From contig NZ_CP163435.1 of NCBI RefSeq assembly GCF_041051975.1, positions 1,922,001 through 1,986,000 of the forward strand: a stretch of DNA of 64,000 nt, in the 5' to 3' direction. This document shows, piece after piece, positions 8,793 through 17,505 of the stretch. Positions within the stretch are counted from its first letter, which is position 1, and every line of letters starts with the position of its first letter. Below the pieces are notes generated by a model that had not been told where the DNA came from, ran no database searches, and saw nothing but the letters and a program-made list of their open reading frames with translations. The stretch is from Streptomyces sp. R21. Lineage in GTDB: Bacteria > Actinomycetota > Actinomycetes > Streptomycetales > Streptomycetaceae. A program made the position numbers and the translations under genes.

Positions 8793-11660
8793 ATGGCCGA
8801 GACCGGGCAGCACGAACAGCAGTACGAGCAGTACGAAGGCGGCAGTCCCGAGGCGGAACGGCTGGTCTTCGATCGGCTCGCCCGCGAACTGATGGAGGTG
8901 CAGGTCAAGAACCGGCGGGCCGGGGGTGGCGGGATCAGCCGCGCCTTCCACGCCAAGGCGCCGGTGGGCGTGGAGAACGCCCGGCTGCGCTTCCACGACG
9001 ATCTGCCCGCGGCCCTGCGGGTCGGGTTCGCGCAGCCGGGCGCGGAGTATCCGGCGACGGTACGGCTGTCCAACGCGAGCGGTATCCGGCAGGGCGACGG
9101 CTCGCCCGATCTGCGCGGCGCGGCGGTGCGCGTGCAGGTGTCGGAGGACGAGAGTCACGATCTCCTCGCGACCAGCTATCCGGTGTCGCACGCCCGCAAC
9201 GCACGGGAGTTCGTCGCCTTCGCCAAGGCGATGGCGGGTGCCCGCAGTCCGGTCCAGAAGGCTTTCGGGCTCTTTGTGAAGCTGCCGCTGGCCGTGGGCC
9301 TCGGCACGGCGAACCGGATGCGCCGCAATGTGCAGGCGGCGACCCGGCACACCGTCGACTCCCTCGCGAACGAGACCTTCTGGAGCCGCGGCGCCGTGCT
9401 GTGGGGCGAAGCCGGCCCGGTGCGTTATATGTTCCGCCCGATTCCCGGCACCCCGGCGGCGCCCGCGCAGGACCGCAAGGACCCGGAGTTCCTGCACCAT
9501 GAGATGGCCCGGCGCCTGGCCAAGGCGGACGTGTCCTACGACCTGTGCGTGCAGCGGTTCGTGGACGAGCGGCGTACGCCCGTCGAGGACGCCTCGGTGG
9601 AGTGGCGGGACGGTGTGGCCCCCGCTGTGCCGATCGCCCGGCTCACCCTGCCTGCCCAGGACCTGGACTCGGCCGAGTCCCGCGCGGTCGCCCGGCGGAT
9701 CGAGGACCTCACCTTCAACCCCTGGTACACGACGGACGACTTCCGCCCGCTCGGCAACATCAACCGGGCCCGCAAGGCCGGCTACCAGGCGGGCAGCGCG
9801 CACCGGCTCGGGCTGCGCTTCGTCACCGAGGAGCCACTGCAGAACCGGCTGATCGGTGCGCCGGTGGGCGCCGCCTTCACGCTGCTGAACCGCTATGTGC
9901 CCTGGCACAAACTGCCGTTGCAGCTGAGCCTGCTGAACCTGGTGTTCCTGCGCAAGGTGCTGCGCCGGCTGAACCTGATCGACACCGAACTGCGCGAGGC
10001 GCCGCCGAAGGCCCAGCCGGTGCCGGAGCCGATCCCCGAGCGGCTGCGCTCGGAGCGCTCCTACGACGGGACGTACAACGACCTGTCCGCCCCGAAGATG
10101 GGTGCCGTCGGCGCGGCCTTCGGACGCAACCTGAAGCCGCAGTACCGTCCCGACCTCTTCGACACGCCCAACCCGGTGACGGTCAGCCGCCAGCTCCTGT
10201 ACCGCGAGAGCTTCGTGCCCGCGACCTCGCTCAACGTGCTCGCGGCCGCCTGGATCCAGTTCCAGGTGCACGACTGGGTCAACCACCGTCGCTACAAGCC
10301 CGGTGAGCGCAACGTCGAGGTGCCCCTGCCGCCCGGCAGCGGCCAGTGGCACAACACCCCCGGCGGGCCTCCCGAGAACATGATGCGCTTCGCCGAGAAC
10401 GAGGGCATCGAACTGCCCGGCGGCCGTCCGCCGATCCTGTTCGGCAACACCGCCTCGCACTGGTGGGACGGCTCGGAGGTGTACGGCGAGGACGAGCAGG
10501 CCGCCCGGTTCCTGCGGGAGCCGGACGGCGGTGCCAAGCTCCGGCTGGAGGACGGCTTCCTGCCCGGCGGGCAGAACGGGCTTCCGCTCACCGGTTTCAA
10601 CGACAACTGGTGGATGGGCCTGAGCGCGATGCACTCGCTGTTCGCGCGCGAGCACAACGCGGTCTGCGACGCGCTGCGCGGGGAGTACCCGTCGATGAGC
10701 GAGGAGCGGGTCTACCACACGGCCCGACTGGTCGTCTCCGCCCTCATCGCGAAGATCCACACGGTGGAGTGGACGCCCGCGATCCTCGCCACCGAGGCGA
10801 TCGACATCGGGCTGCACACCAACTGGCAGGGCCCGCCGCAGAACTGGATCAACAAGCTGGGCCTGTGGCTCCTCGACGCGCACTCGCTGACCGGGATCCC
10901 GAAGACACTTCCGGACCACCACGCGGCGCCGTACTCGCTGACCGAGGACTTCGTCACCGTCTACCGGATGCACCCGCTGATCCCGGACGACTTCGAGCTG
11001 CGCGAGCACCACTTCGGGCAGCGCACCGAGACCGTCGGCTTCCTCGACATCCAGGGCGCCTCGGCCGAGGCACAGATCCGCAAGACCGGCCTCGCGAACA
11101 CGCTGTACTCCTTCGGCATCGCCCACCCGGGCGCGATCACCCTGCACAACTACCCTCGTTCGCTACAGCACTTCGAGCGCGACGGCGAGATCATCGACCT
11201 GTCGGTGGTGGACCTCGTACGGACCAGGCGGCGCGGTGTGCCGCGCTACAACGACTTCCGCCAGGGCCTGCACAAGCAGCGCATCAAGTCCTTCGAGGAG
11301 CTGACCGAGAACGCCGAGACGGTGGCGCGGCTCAAGGAGGTCTACAGCTCGGTCGACGAGATCGACACCGTGGTCGGGCTGTTCGCGGAGAACCCGCCGA
11401 CCGGCTTCGGCTTCAGCGACACCGCGTTCCGCATCTTCATCCTGATGGCCAGCCGCAGGCTGCAGAGCGACCGCTTCCTGACCGTCGACTACCGGCCGGA
11501 GATCTACACCCCGCTCGGCATCGACTGGGTCGAGAAGAGCGGCATGAACTCGGTCGTCCTGCGGCACTGCCCCGAGCTCGCGGCGCTGCTGCCACGCGGG
11601 GCGAGCGCGTTCGCGCCGTGGCGGACAGTGCGGCCGAGCACCGACGGAGGCCCCGGATGA
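8793..11660 (+). CDS. Catalase-like domain fused to alpha-dioxygenase-like heme peroxidase
   Basis: A 955-residue two-domain heme protein. Residues ~30-350 resemble catalase-like proteins. A distal His is seen in AFHAKAPVG (His53), a PDLRGAAVRV strand matches the catalase DIRGF block, and ARKAGYQAGSAHRLG aligns with the proximal catalase motif R-x3-Y (Tyr331). Residues ~415-950 match plant alpha-dioxygenase/animal heme peroxidases. QFQVHDWVNH holds the distal His (His493), LFAREHNAVCDALRGEYP follows, and VYRMHPLIPDD carries the catalytic Tyr and proximal His (Tyr724, His727), equivalent to the Y-x-x-H of plant alpha-DOX. There is no signal peptide. GAAGGA lies 9 bp before ATG 8793. A fatty acid is the likely substrate: the dioxygenase makes a hydroperoxide that the catalase-like half could rearrange or reduce. 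The stop overlaps the next start. Confidence 0.88.
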   Translation: MAETGQHEQQYEQYEGGSPEAERLVFDRLARELMEVQVKNRRAGGGGISRAFHAKAPVGVENARLRFHDDLPAALRVGFAQPGAEYPATVRLSNASGIRQGDGSPDLRGAAVRVQVSEDESHDLLATSYPVSHARNAREFVAFAKAMAGARSPVQKAFGLFVKLPLAVGLGTANRMRRNVQAATRHTVDSLANETFWSRGAVLWGEAGPVRYMFRPIPGTPAAPAQDRKDPEFLHHEMARRLAKADVSYDLCVQRFVDERRTPVEDASVEWRDGVAPAVPIARLTLPAQDLDSAESRAVARRIEDLTFNPWYTTDDFRPLGNINRARKAGYQAGSAHRLGLRFVTEEPLQNRLIGAPVGAAFTLLNRYVPWHKLPLQLSLLNLVFLRKVLRRLNLIDTELREAPPKAQPVPEPIPERLRSERSYDGTYNDLSAPKMGAVGAAFGRNLKPQYRPDLFDTPNPVTVSRQLLYRESFVPATSLNVLAAAWIQFQVHDWVNHRRYKPGERNVEVPLPPGSGQWHNTPGGPPENMMRFAENEGIELPGGRPPILFGNTASHWWDGSEVYGEDEQAARFLREPDGGAKLRLEDGFLPGGQNGLPLTGFNDNWWMGLSAMHSLFAREHNAVCDALRGEYPSMSEERVYHTARLVVSALIAKIHTVEWTPAILATEAIDIGLHTNWQGPPQNWINKLGLWLLDAHSLTGIPKTLPDHHAAPYSLTEDFVTVYRMHPLIPDDFELREHHFGQRTETVGFLDIQGASAEAQIRKTGLANTLYSFGIAHPGAITLHNYPRSLQHFERDGEIIDLSVVDLVRTRRRGVPRYNDFRQGLHKQRIKSFEELTENAETVARLKEVYSSVDEIDTVVGLFAENPPTGFGFSDTAFRIFILMASRRLQSDRFLTVDYRPEIYTPLGIDWVEKSGMNSVVLRHCPELAALLPRGASAFAPWRTVRPSTDGGPG

Positions 11661-13039
11661 CGTCGGCTGACACCTCATCAGGCCACTCCGGACTGGACGA
11701 CCTGCTGACGCGCCCGCTCCTGCAGACCCTGTGGCACCGCCGTACGCACCGGGTCAGCCGGGGTGCGTCGGTGCCCGCCGGGTCGATGAGCTACCGCTCC
11801 CCGCACGAGCACCAGCCCCTGTCGGAACTGGAGGAGGCGGTGCTGATCGCGCTGACCGGCTCCACCGGACTGACCATGCCCGACCGGCCGTTCGATGACC
11901 CGCGGGACGGCAAGCCCATCATGGCCAAGCCCAACCTGACCATGACGGGCCGCACCGCGGGCAGCCCCGACAACGCGCAGGGCACGCACTTCTTCGTGAT
12001 CAACGACTCGGGCACCTACTTCCTGCGCAAGCTGCCGCCCGCGCCGCACGAGCCCTTCGACGCCGGGACACTCGTCGCCCGGGCCCGCGAGTCGAAGGTG
12101 CGGGTGCTCGATCACCGGCTGGACGTCGCCGAGGGACTGCGCGACTTCCCGGCGTACCTCGACTCGAACCGGTTCCTGTCCAACCTGCCCGGCACCACGG
12201 TGTTCCTGCCGGTGGTCGACCTTTCGCACCAGTACATCAACGCGCTGATGTACCTGCTCACCCAGCCGGACGGCGCGCGCCCCACGCTCGTCGACGACCG
12301 CAACCTCTACCGCCCGGCCGGCGTGAAGAAGTGGGTCAAGAACGGCTTCCTGAACGGGGAGTTGAAGCTCCCGCTCGGGGCGCTCGGCCCGATGCGCACC
12401 CAGATCGAGGCGGACCTGCTGCTGCAGAACCTGATGCTCACGGCCGAGGCGATGGGTCTGGGCGCCTGGATCCACGCCTCGATCAATCCCCAGATCGCCC
12501 TGGGCGACCCGAAGTTCTCCCGCACCTACGGCAGGATGCTCGGGTTCACGTTCGTCACCCCTCGCTGGCGCCTGGCCGATCTGTGGCGCTGGCACATCCC
12601 GCTGCCGCAGTACGCGGCCCTGCGCTCGCACCCGGTGGGCCTCAAGTCCCCCGAGGGCGAACCGCTGATCGCCGCGGCCTGCCCGCCCACGCACAAGTCG
12701 ATGTCGGAGGCGGTGGATTCGGTCATCGCGGCCAAGTTCGGCACCGGCGGCACGTACGCCGACAAGGACGTCTTCGCACGGATCTACAAGGAGGACTACG
12801 GGCAGCGCTACCTCGCCGAGGCCAGCGAGTACGAGGAGCGCGTCATCGACTGCGCCCGGGACATCTGCGAGTACATCATCCGCACGCACCGCCGCTTCCC
12901 GGCGCACACGGACGCGATCCACGTCCCCGGCATCTGGCTCCAGGCCCACCATGTGGAGGGCGAGTACTACGACCGGTTCTTCCAGAACGGGCAGACGGCT
13001 GCACACCGCAGTCACGCCGGACTGTGGGACCGGCCCTAG
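11657..13039 (+). CDS. Nitroreductase-like protein coupled to the fusion peroxidase
   Basis: 460 residues. Its ATG overlaps the peroxidase stop (ATGA), so the two proteins are probably made in fixed ratio. The central block LLLQNLMLTAEAMGLGAWIHAS (split across about residues 253-274) resembles the FMN-binding helix of nitroreductases. An N-terminal SYRSPHEHQPLSELEEAVL stretch and TGSTGL fit the same fold. No transmembrane segment or signal peptide is seen. It may be a flavin reductase acting on the oxidised lipid, or an electron donor; this is inference from coupling. Its stop overlaps the end of the convergent pseudogene by 3 bp. Confidence 0.6.
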   Translation: MTSADTSSGHSGLDDLLTRPLLQTLWHRRTHRVSRGASVPAGSMSYRSPHEHQPLSELEEAVLIALTGSTGLTMPDRPFDDPRDGKPIMAKPNLTMTGRTAGSPDNAQGTHFFVINDSGTYFLRKLPPAPHEPFDAGTLVARARESKVRVLDHRLDVAEGLRDFPAYLDSNRFLSNLPGTTVFLPVVDLSHQYINALMYLLTQPDGARPTLVDDRNLYRPAGVKKWVKNGFLNGELKLPLGALGPMRTQIEADLLLQNLMLTAEAMGLGAWIHASINPQIALGDPKFSRTYGRMLGFTFVTPRWRLADLWRWHIPLPQYAALRSHPVGLKSPEGEPLIAAACPPTHKSMSEAVDSVIAAKFGTGGTYADKDVFARIYKEDYGQRYLAEASEYEERVIDCARDICEYIIRTHRRFPAHTDAIHVPGIWLQAHHVEGEYYDRFFQNGQTAAHRSHAGLWDRP

Positions 13040-14553
13040 AACACCGGCGGCACCAGACAGTCGATGAGGTACGGGCCGGGCTCGGCAAGAGCCCGGCCCA
13101 GTAGCTGGGTGAACTCCTCGGCCGTGGTGGCCTGTTCGGCCGGTACGCCGAGGCCGCGGGCGATTCCGACGAAGTCCAGGTCGGGCCGGTACGGCGAGGG
13201 CCGCACCGAACGCCGCGGGCAGTCCCTGTCCGATGGCGCCGCCGGTGAGAGCCTGTGTCGCATCCCCGGTCGGATCAGCGCGCGTCGTCTGGTGCGTGCG
13301 ATCGCAAGGCGCCGGAGCGTCCTCGTAGCGGAGCTACTAGGACGTTTCGGCAACGCGGCGAGCGTGCGTGCCAGACGGCGGGCGCCCGGCCGGGGATGTG
13401 ACACAGGCTCTGAGGGTCAGCCAGTCGTGCGGCGGTGCGTCCGCGGTGGCACCGGGCAGCCACAGCCCGGAGGTGTTCGCCTCGTCGACGACGACGGCCC
13501 CCCTCGGGAAGAAGCGCGCCGATCACCGCGGCGGCGGACGCGGCGGTGAGCGCGCCGGTGGGCCGCTCGGGCCTGATCGGCGCCTGCGGGATGGGTGTGA
13601 TGGCGTCGTACGCCGCCGCCAGCGCCTCCAGCGCGGTCGTCACGTCCTCCGAGCCGACCGACAGCGACCGCACCTCGCAGCCGTCCGGCACCAGCCGGCC
13701 CTGCTGCCCGGGATACGCGAAGAAGGAGACCGGTTCCGCGGTCCCGGCCAGCAACAGGTGGCGTACGCCGGAGAGTTGGGCGGCGACGTCGGCCCCGCGG
13801 TAGGCGAGCCGCTCGACCGGCGGCAGTCCGGCGCCACGCTGCAGACGCGCGGGGAAGGTCTCGCACAGCAGCCGGGCGCCGGTGGCGGCGGCGACCCGGG
13901 CGGCGGCCATGAGCCCGGCGCCCCGGGTGGCCGCACCACCCAGGAGGAGGGCGGCGGGCTCGCGGGAGCGCAGCGCCTCGGCGGCCGCCGTCACCGCGGC
14001 CGGGGACACGGCTCCGGTGCGCGGGGTGACCGGCTCGACCCCGCCCTTGCCCGCCTCCGACCAGGAGACGTCGGCGGGAACCACCAGCGTGGACACCCCG
14101 CCCGGCGGGCCGTACGCGGCGGCCACCGCCTCCGCCAGGTCTCCCGCCAGGTCACTGGCGCGATACGTGCGCCGGGTCCAGGTGGAGACCGTGCGCGCGA
14201 GGGCGGTGATGTCGGACTCCAGAGGCGCGTCGAGGCGCTTGTGGTGCAGCGCGTGGCCGCCGACGACGTTGACCACCGGGGTGCCCGCGCGGCGCGCGTT
14301 GTGCAGGTTGGGCAGGCCGCCCGCGAGCCCCGGGCCGAGGTGCAGCAGGGTGCAGGCGGGCCTGTCCGCCAGGCGTCCGTAGCCGCCGGCGGCGCCGGTG
14401 GCCACGCCCTCGAAGAGGCAGAGCACGGGCCGCATCCGGGGCGCGTCGTCGAGGGCGGCCACGAAGTGCATCTCGGAGGTGCCGGGGTTGGCGAAGCACA
14501 CGTCGACGCCCGCGCCCACGAGGCCTTCGACGAGGATCTGCTCCGTTGGGCAT
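13036..14553 (-). pseudogene. Decayed thiamine-diphosphate (acetolactate-synthase-like) enzyme
   Basis: The coding remnants are those of a TPP enzyme: CFANPGTSEMHFVAALD near the N-terminus, a central domain up to about 13505, then TGGAIGQGLPAA and DLDFVGIARGLGVPAEQATTAEEF near the C-terminus. Several lesions are visible. The ATG at 14553 is out of frame with ILVEGLVGAGVDV. A run of six C at 13498-13503 adds one base and leaves the frame. A 162-bp MITE (13249-13410) splits the GGAIGQG region. Around 13185-13200 the reading frame changes and about 80 codons of the TPP-binding domain are missing, seen as the jump from LPAAFGAAL to YRPDLDFVG. The gene is non-functional; its close relatives are benzoylformate-decarboxylase/acetolactate-synthase-like proteins of unknown substrate. 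Confidence 0.88.
13249..13410. mobile_element. 162-bp palindromic MITE with TGA target duplication
   Basis: Terminal inverted repeats of 21 bp (13249-13269 and 13390-13410) begin GAGCCTGTGTC and differ at one position. The interior is also an imperfect palindrome folding around GTAGC-GGA-GCTAC at about 13326-13338. Both ends are flanked by TGA (13246-13248, 13411-13413). Removing the element and one TGA restores the frame across LTLTGGAIGQGLP of the host gene, which proves insertion. A 3-bp TNA-type duplication and GAG termini suggest mobilisation by an IS5-family (IS1031-like) transposase acting in trans. Confidence 0.88.
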
Positions 14554-14795
14554 GGGGATCCGCCTCTGCGCTCGATGGCTCCTGCTTGGTCTCTGCGCGT
14601 GCTCGAGTTGCCAGTCTCACGAGGTTCGAGGTGGGGCGGCAGCCGGGATTTCGGACAGCCAGGCGCCTTTTAGGTCGAGATCCATTGACATGAACCTGCG
14701 CGAACGGCCACCCTTCCTGCTTGAACCTGCACGATCTGACGCAGTTTCGAGCACCTGCAAACACCACACTGCCGGTTTGAGTGGAGATGCGTACC

Positions 14796-17414
14796 GTGCG
14801 AAGACTCCGACACCGTTCCTGGGCCATGGCGGGGCTGGCCACCGCCCTGGCCGTCACCGTGCTCAGCGCCCCGGCCCGGCCGGCCCTCGCGGCGACTCCG
14901 CCGAGCGCCGTTCTCGACGCCACCCACCAGAGCGTCACCTGGCAGAGCCCCGTCTACCCGAAGGGCACGCAGGGCGGCACCGAGAGCTGTCCGTCCGCGG
15001 CCGACGACCCGGAGAACAAGGTCTGCGACCGCTTCGACGTGAACGTCTCGGTACCGGCCGGGTATTGGGCCGACAACCCCGAGGGCGGTGTCCCGATCTC
15101 GATCGAGTGGCAGACGCCCACCGACGACTTCGACCTGTACGTCTACGACGCCGACGGCAAGAAGGTCGCCGACAGCGCGGGCACCGCGGACCCGGAGGCC
15201 ACGGTGATCCCGAACGCCTCGGGGACGTATCACGTGCTGGTGGTGCCGTACGACGTGCACGACAACTCCTACACGGGGAAGGTCTATCTGCCGCAGACCA
15301 CGGACGCGGGCGATCTGACGTCCTTCGGCGGCAAGGACGGCAGCTACACGATCGCGGCCGGGCAGCTCAAGGCGAAGGCCGACTTCCTGACGGATGGTCA
15401 ACTGCGGCTGCAGGCCGACCCGTCCGGCTCCTTCACCGACCCGGCGGGCACGGCGATCGTCCGCAAACGGCCCGCGCTCCAGACGCACACGACATCCTTC
15501 GACGCGGGCACCTACTACGGCATCCGCTCCCCCGACGCGGTCTTGCGCGTGTACAAGAAACCCCTGCGCTTCGGCCTCTACAAGGCAGACAACCGCACGC
15601 CCGTCTGGCAGGAGGACAAGCCGCTGCGCTGGTCCACCAGCGGTATGCGACAGAGCCTGGCGCGCGGCGCGGACGAGCAGTTCTTCGGCGGCGGTGAGCA
15701 GAACGGCAGCTTTTCGCATCGCGACCGGACGATGTACGTGGCCAACAACTTCAACTGGAACGAGGGCGGTTACAACAACTCGCAGCCGTTCTACCTCTCC
15801 AGCGCGGGCTACGGTGTCTTCCGCAACACCTTCGCGCCCGGCGTGTACGACTTCGGCTCACCGGTGCGGACCGGCCAGCAGGAACGGCGCCTGGACGCCT
15901 ACTACTTCACCGGTGACGCGAAGAAGGTGATCGGCAAGTACACCACACTGGTGGGCAAGCCGTTCATGCCGCCGGTGTACGGCCTCGAACCGGGCGACTC
16001 CGACTGCTATCTGCACAACGCCAACCGCGGCGAACGGCATACCCTCGACGCGCTGAAGATCGCCGACGGCTACACCGAGCACCAGATGCCGCTGGGCTGG
16101 ATGCTCGTCAACGACGGCTACGGCTGCGGTTACGAGAACCTCGCCGAGACGGCGAAGGGACTCCAGGACCACCACGCCCAGCTCGGCCTGTGGACCCAGG
16201 ACGGCATCGACAAGCTCGCCGAACAGGTCAAGGCCGGCCAGCGGGTCGCCAAGCTGGACGTGGCCTGGGTCGGCAACGGCTACAAGTTCGCGCTCGACGC
16301 CTGCGACAAGGCCAAGGCGGGTATCGAGGACAACAGCGACGCGCGCGGCTTCGTCTGGCTCCCGGTGTCCTGGGCGGGCGCCCAGCGCTGCGGTGTCCTG
16401 TGGAGTGGCGACCAGAAGCTGTCGTGGGACTACATCCGCTGGCAGATCCCGACGTACGCCGGGGCGACCATGTCCGGCATCGCCTACAACACCGGTGACG
16501 TGGGCTCCATCTACCGTCACGACCCGAAGATGTACGCCCGCGACCTCCAGTGGAAGGCGTTCCTCCCGGCCATCATGACGATGGACGGCTGGGCCTCCGA
16601 CATCACCACCGGCAAGCCCGCCGACCAGCAGCCCTGGCTGGACGGCGAGCCGTACACCTCCGTCAACCGCAAGTACCTCCAGCTCAAGGAGCGCCTGCTG
16701 CCGTACATGTACACCCTGTCCGCCGAGGCGGCGAAGACGGGGGTCGGCGCGGTGCGCCCGCTGTGGCTGGAGTACCCGGACGACCCGAACACCCTCGGCG
16801 CGGACGCGAAGTACGAGTTCCTCGCGGGCTCCGACTTCCTGGTCGCCCCCGTCTACCAGGACTCCGACACCCGCGACGGCATCTACCTCCCGAAGGGCAC
16901 CTGGACCGACTACTGGACCGGCCGCACCTATCAGGGTCCGACCACGGTCAACGGCTACCACGCCCCGCTCGACACCCTCCCCCTCTTCGTGCGGTCCGGC
17001 GCGATCGTCCCCATGTGGCCGAAGGGGACGACCAGTTGGGGGACCCGCGACCGGCACGAACTGGACTGGGACCTGTACCCGAAGGGCGACAGCAGCTACA
17101 CGCTGTACGAGGACGACGGGGTGACACGGCAGTTCTCCGGAGGTGCGTCGGCGAGGCAGAAGGTGACCGTGCATACGTCCACTGGTGGGACGGACGTCAA
17201 CATCGGCGCGAGCAAGGGCAGTTACGCGGACAAGCCCGCCGCTCGCTCGTACCGCTTCACCGTGCACGGTGAGGTCGCGCCACGGCAGGTGCTCCTGAAC
17301 GGGCGGCCACTGGGCCGCACCGCCTGGACGTACGACGCCGACAGCGGGGTCACGACGGTCACGACGCCGAGTCTGAGCCTGGACCGGTCGTTCGGCGTGC
17401 GGCTCGTACGGTAA
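14796..17414 (+). CDS. Secreted glycoside hydrolase family 31 protein
   Basis: About 872 residues. The N-terminal signal peptide contains RRLRHRS, a hydrophobic core (LATALAVTVLSA), and an ALA cleavage site near residue 32. Residues ~60-165 form an Ig/PPC-like beta domain (DDFDLYVYDADGKKVAD). A GH31 N-terminal beta domain follows, then the TIM barrel: the nucleophile Asp in KLDVAWVGNGY (about residue 488), the acid/base Asp in LWSGDQKLSWDY (about 539), and a C-terminal beta domain with LYEDDG. It should cleave alpha-glycosidic bonds outside the cell; the sugar is unclear. GTG 14796 is chosen since GGAG (14783-14786) is 9 bp upstream; ATG 14787 abuts that site and is less likely. Confidence 0.88.
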   Translation: MRRLRHRSWAMAGLATALAVTVLSAPARPALAATPPSAVLDATHQSVTWQSPVYPKGTQGGTESCPSAADDPENKVCDRFDVNVSVPAGYWADNPEGGVPISIEWQTPTDDFDLYVYDADGKKVADSAGTADPEATVIPNASGTYHVLVVPYDVHDNSYTGKVYLPQTTDAGDLTSFGGKDGSYTIAAGQLKAKADFLTDGQLRLQADPSGSFTDPAGTAIVRKRPALQTHTTSFDAGTYYGIRSPDAVLRVYKKPLRFGLYKADNRTPVWQEDKPLRWSTSGMRQSLARGADEQFFGGGEQNGSFSHRDRTMYVANNFNWNEGGYNNSQPFYLSSAGYGVFRNTFAPGVYDFGSPVRTGQQERRLDAYYFTGDAKKVIGKYTTLVGKPFMPPVYGLEPGDSDCYLHNANRGERHTLDALKIADGYTEHQMPLGWMLVNDGYGCGYENLAETAKGLQDHHAQLGLWTQDGIDKLAEQVKAGQRVAKLDVAWVGNGYKFALDACDKAKAGIEDNSDARGFVWLPVSWAGAQRCGVLWSGDQKLSWDYIRWQIPTYAGATMSGIAYNTGDVGSIYRHDPKMYARDLQWKAFLPAIMTMDGWASDITTGKPADQQPWLDGEPYTSVNRKYLQLKERLLPYMYTLSAEAAKTGVGAVRPLWLEYPDDPNTLGADAKYEFLAGSDFLVAPVYQDSDTRDGIYLPKGTWTDYWTGRTYQGPTTVNGYHAPLDTLPLFVRSGAIVPMWPKGTTSWGTRDRHELDWDLYPKGDSSYTLYEDDGVTRQFSGGASARQKVTVHTSTGGTDVNIGASKGSYADKPAARSYRFTVHGEVAPRQVLLNGRPLGRTAWTYDADSGVTTVTTPSLSLDRSFGVRLVR

Positions 17415-17435
17415 TGGTGCGGTAATCCCTGGTGG

Positions 17436-17460
17436 GGGCGGGCAGTTGGGCTGCCCGCCC
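17436..17460 (+). terminator. Hairpin terminator after the GH31 gene
   Basis: Perfect 10-bp arms GGGCGGGCAG and CTGCCCGCCC with a 5-base loop, 21 bp after the GH31 stop and before the next gene. No T-run follows, which is normal in this genus. Confidence 0.75.
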
Positions 17461-17505
17461 TCACTGGTTGACAGCCCGTGCACTTCCGGGCCAGAGTCCC
17501 CCGTG

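Noticed and set aside
8742..11147. 801-codon minus-strand frame opposite the fusion peroxidase
   Set aside because: No motif and composition of an antisense frame; the plus strand holds conserved heme motifs.
13417..13866. Separate small gene in the 13.4-13.9 kb region
   Set aside because: The frame belongs to the decayed TPP-enzyme gene read out of phase.
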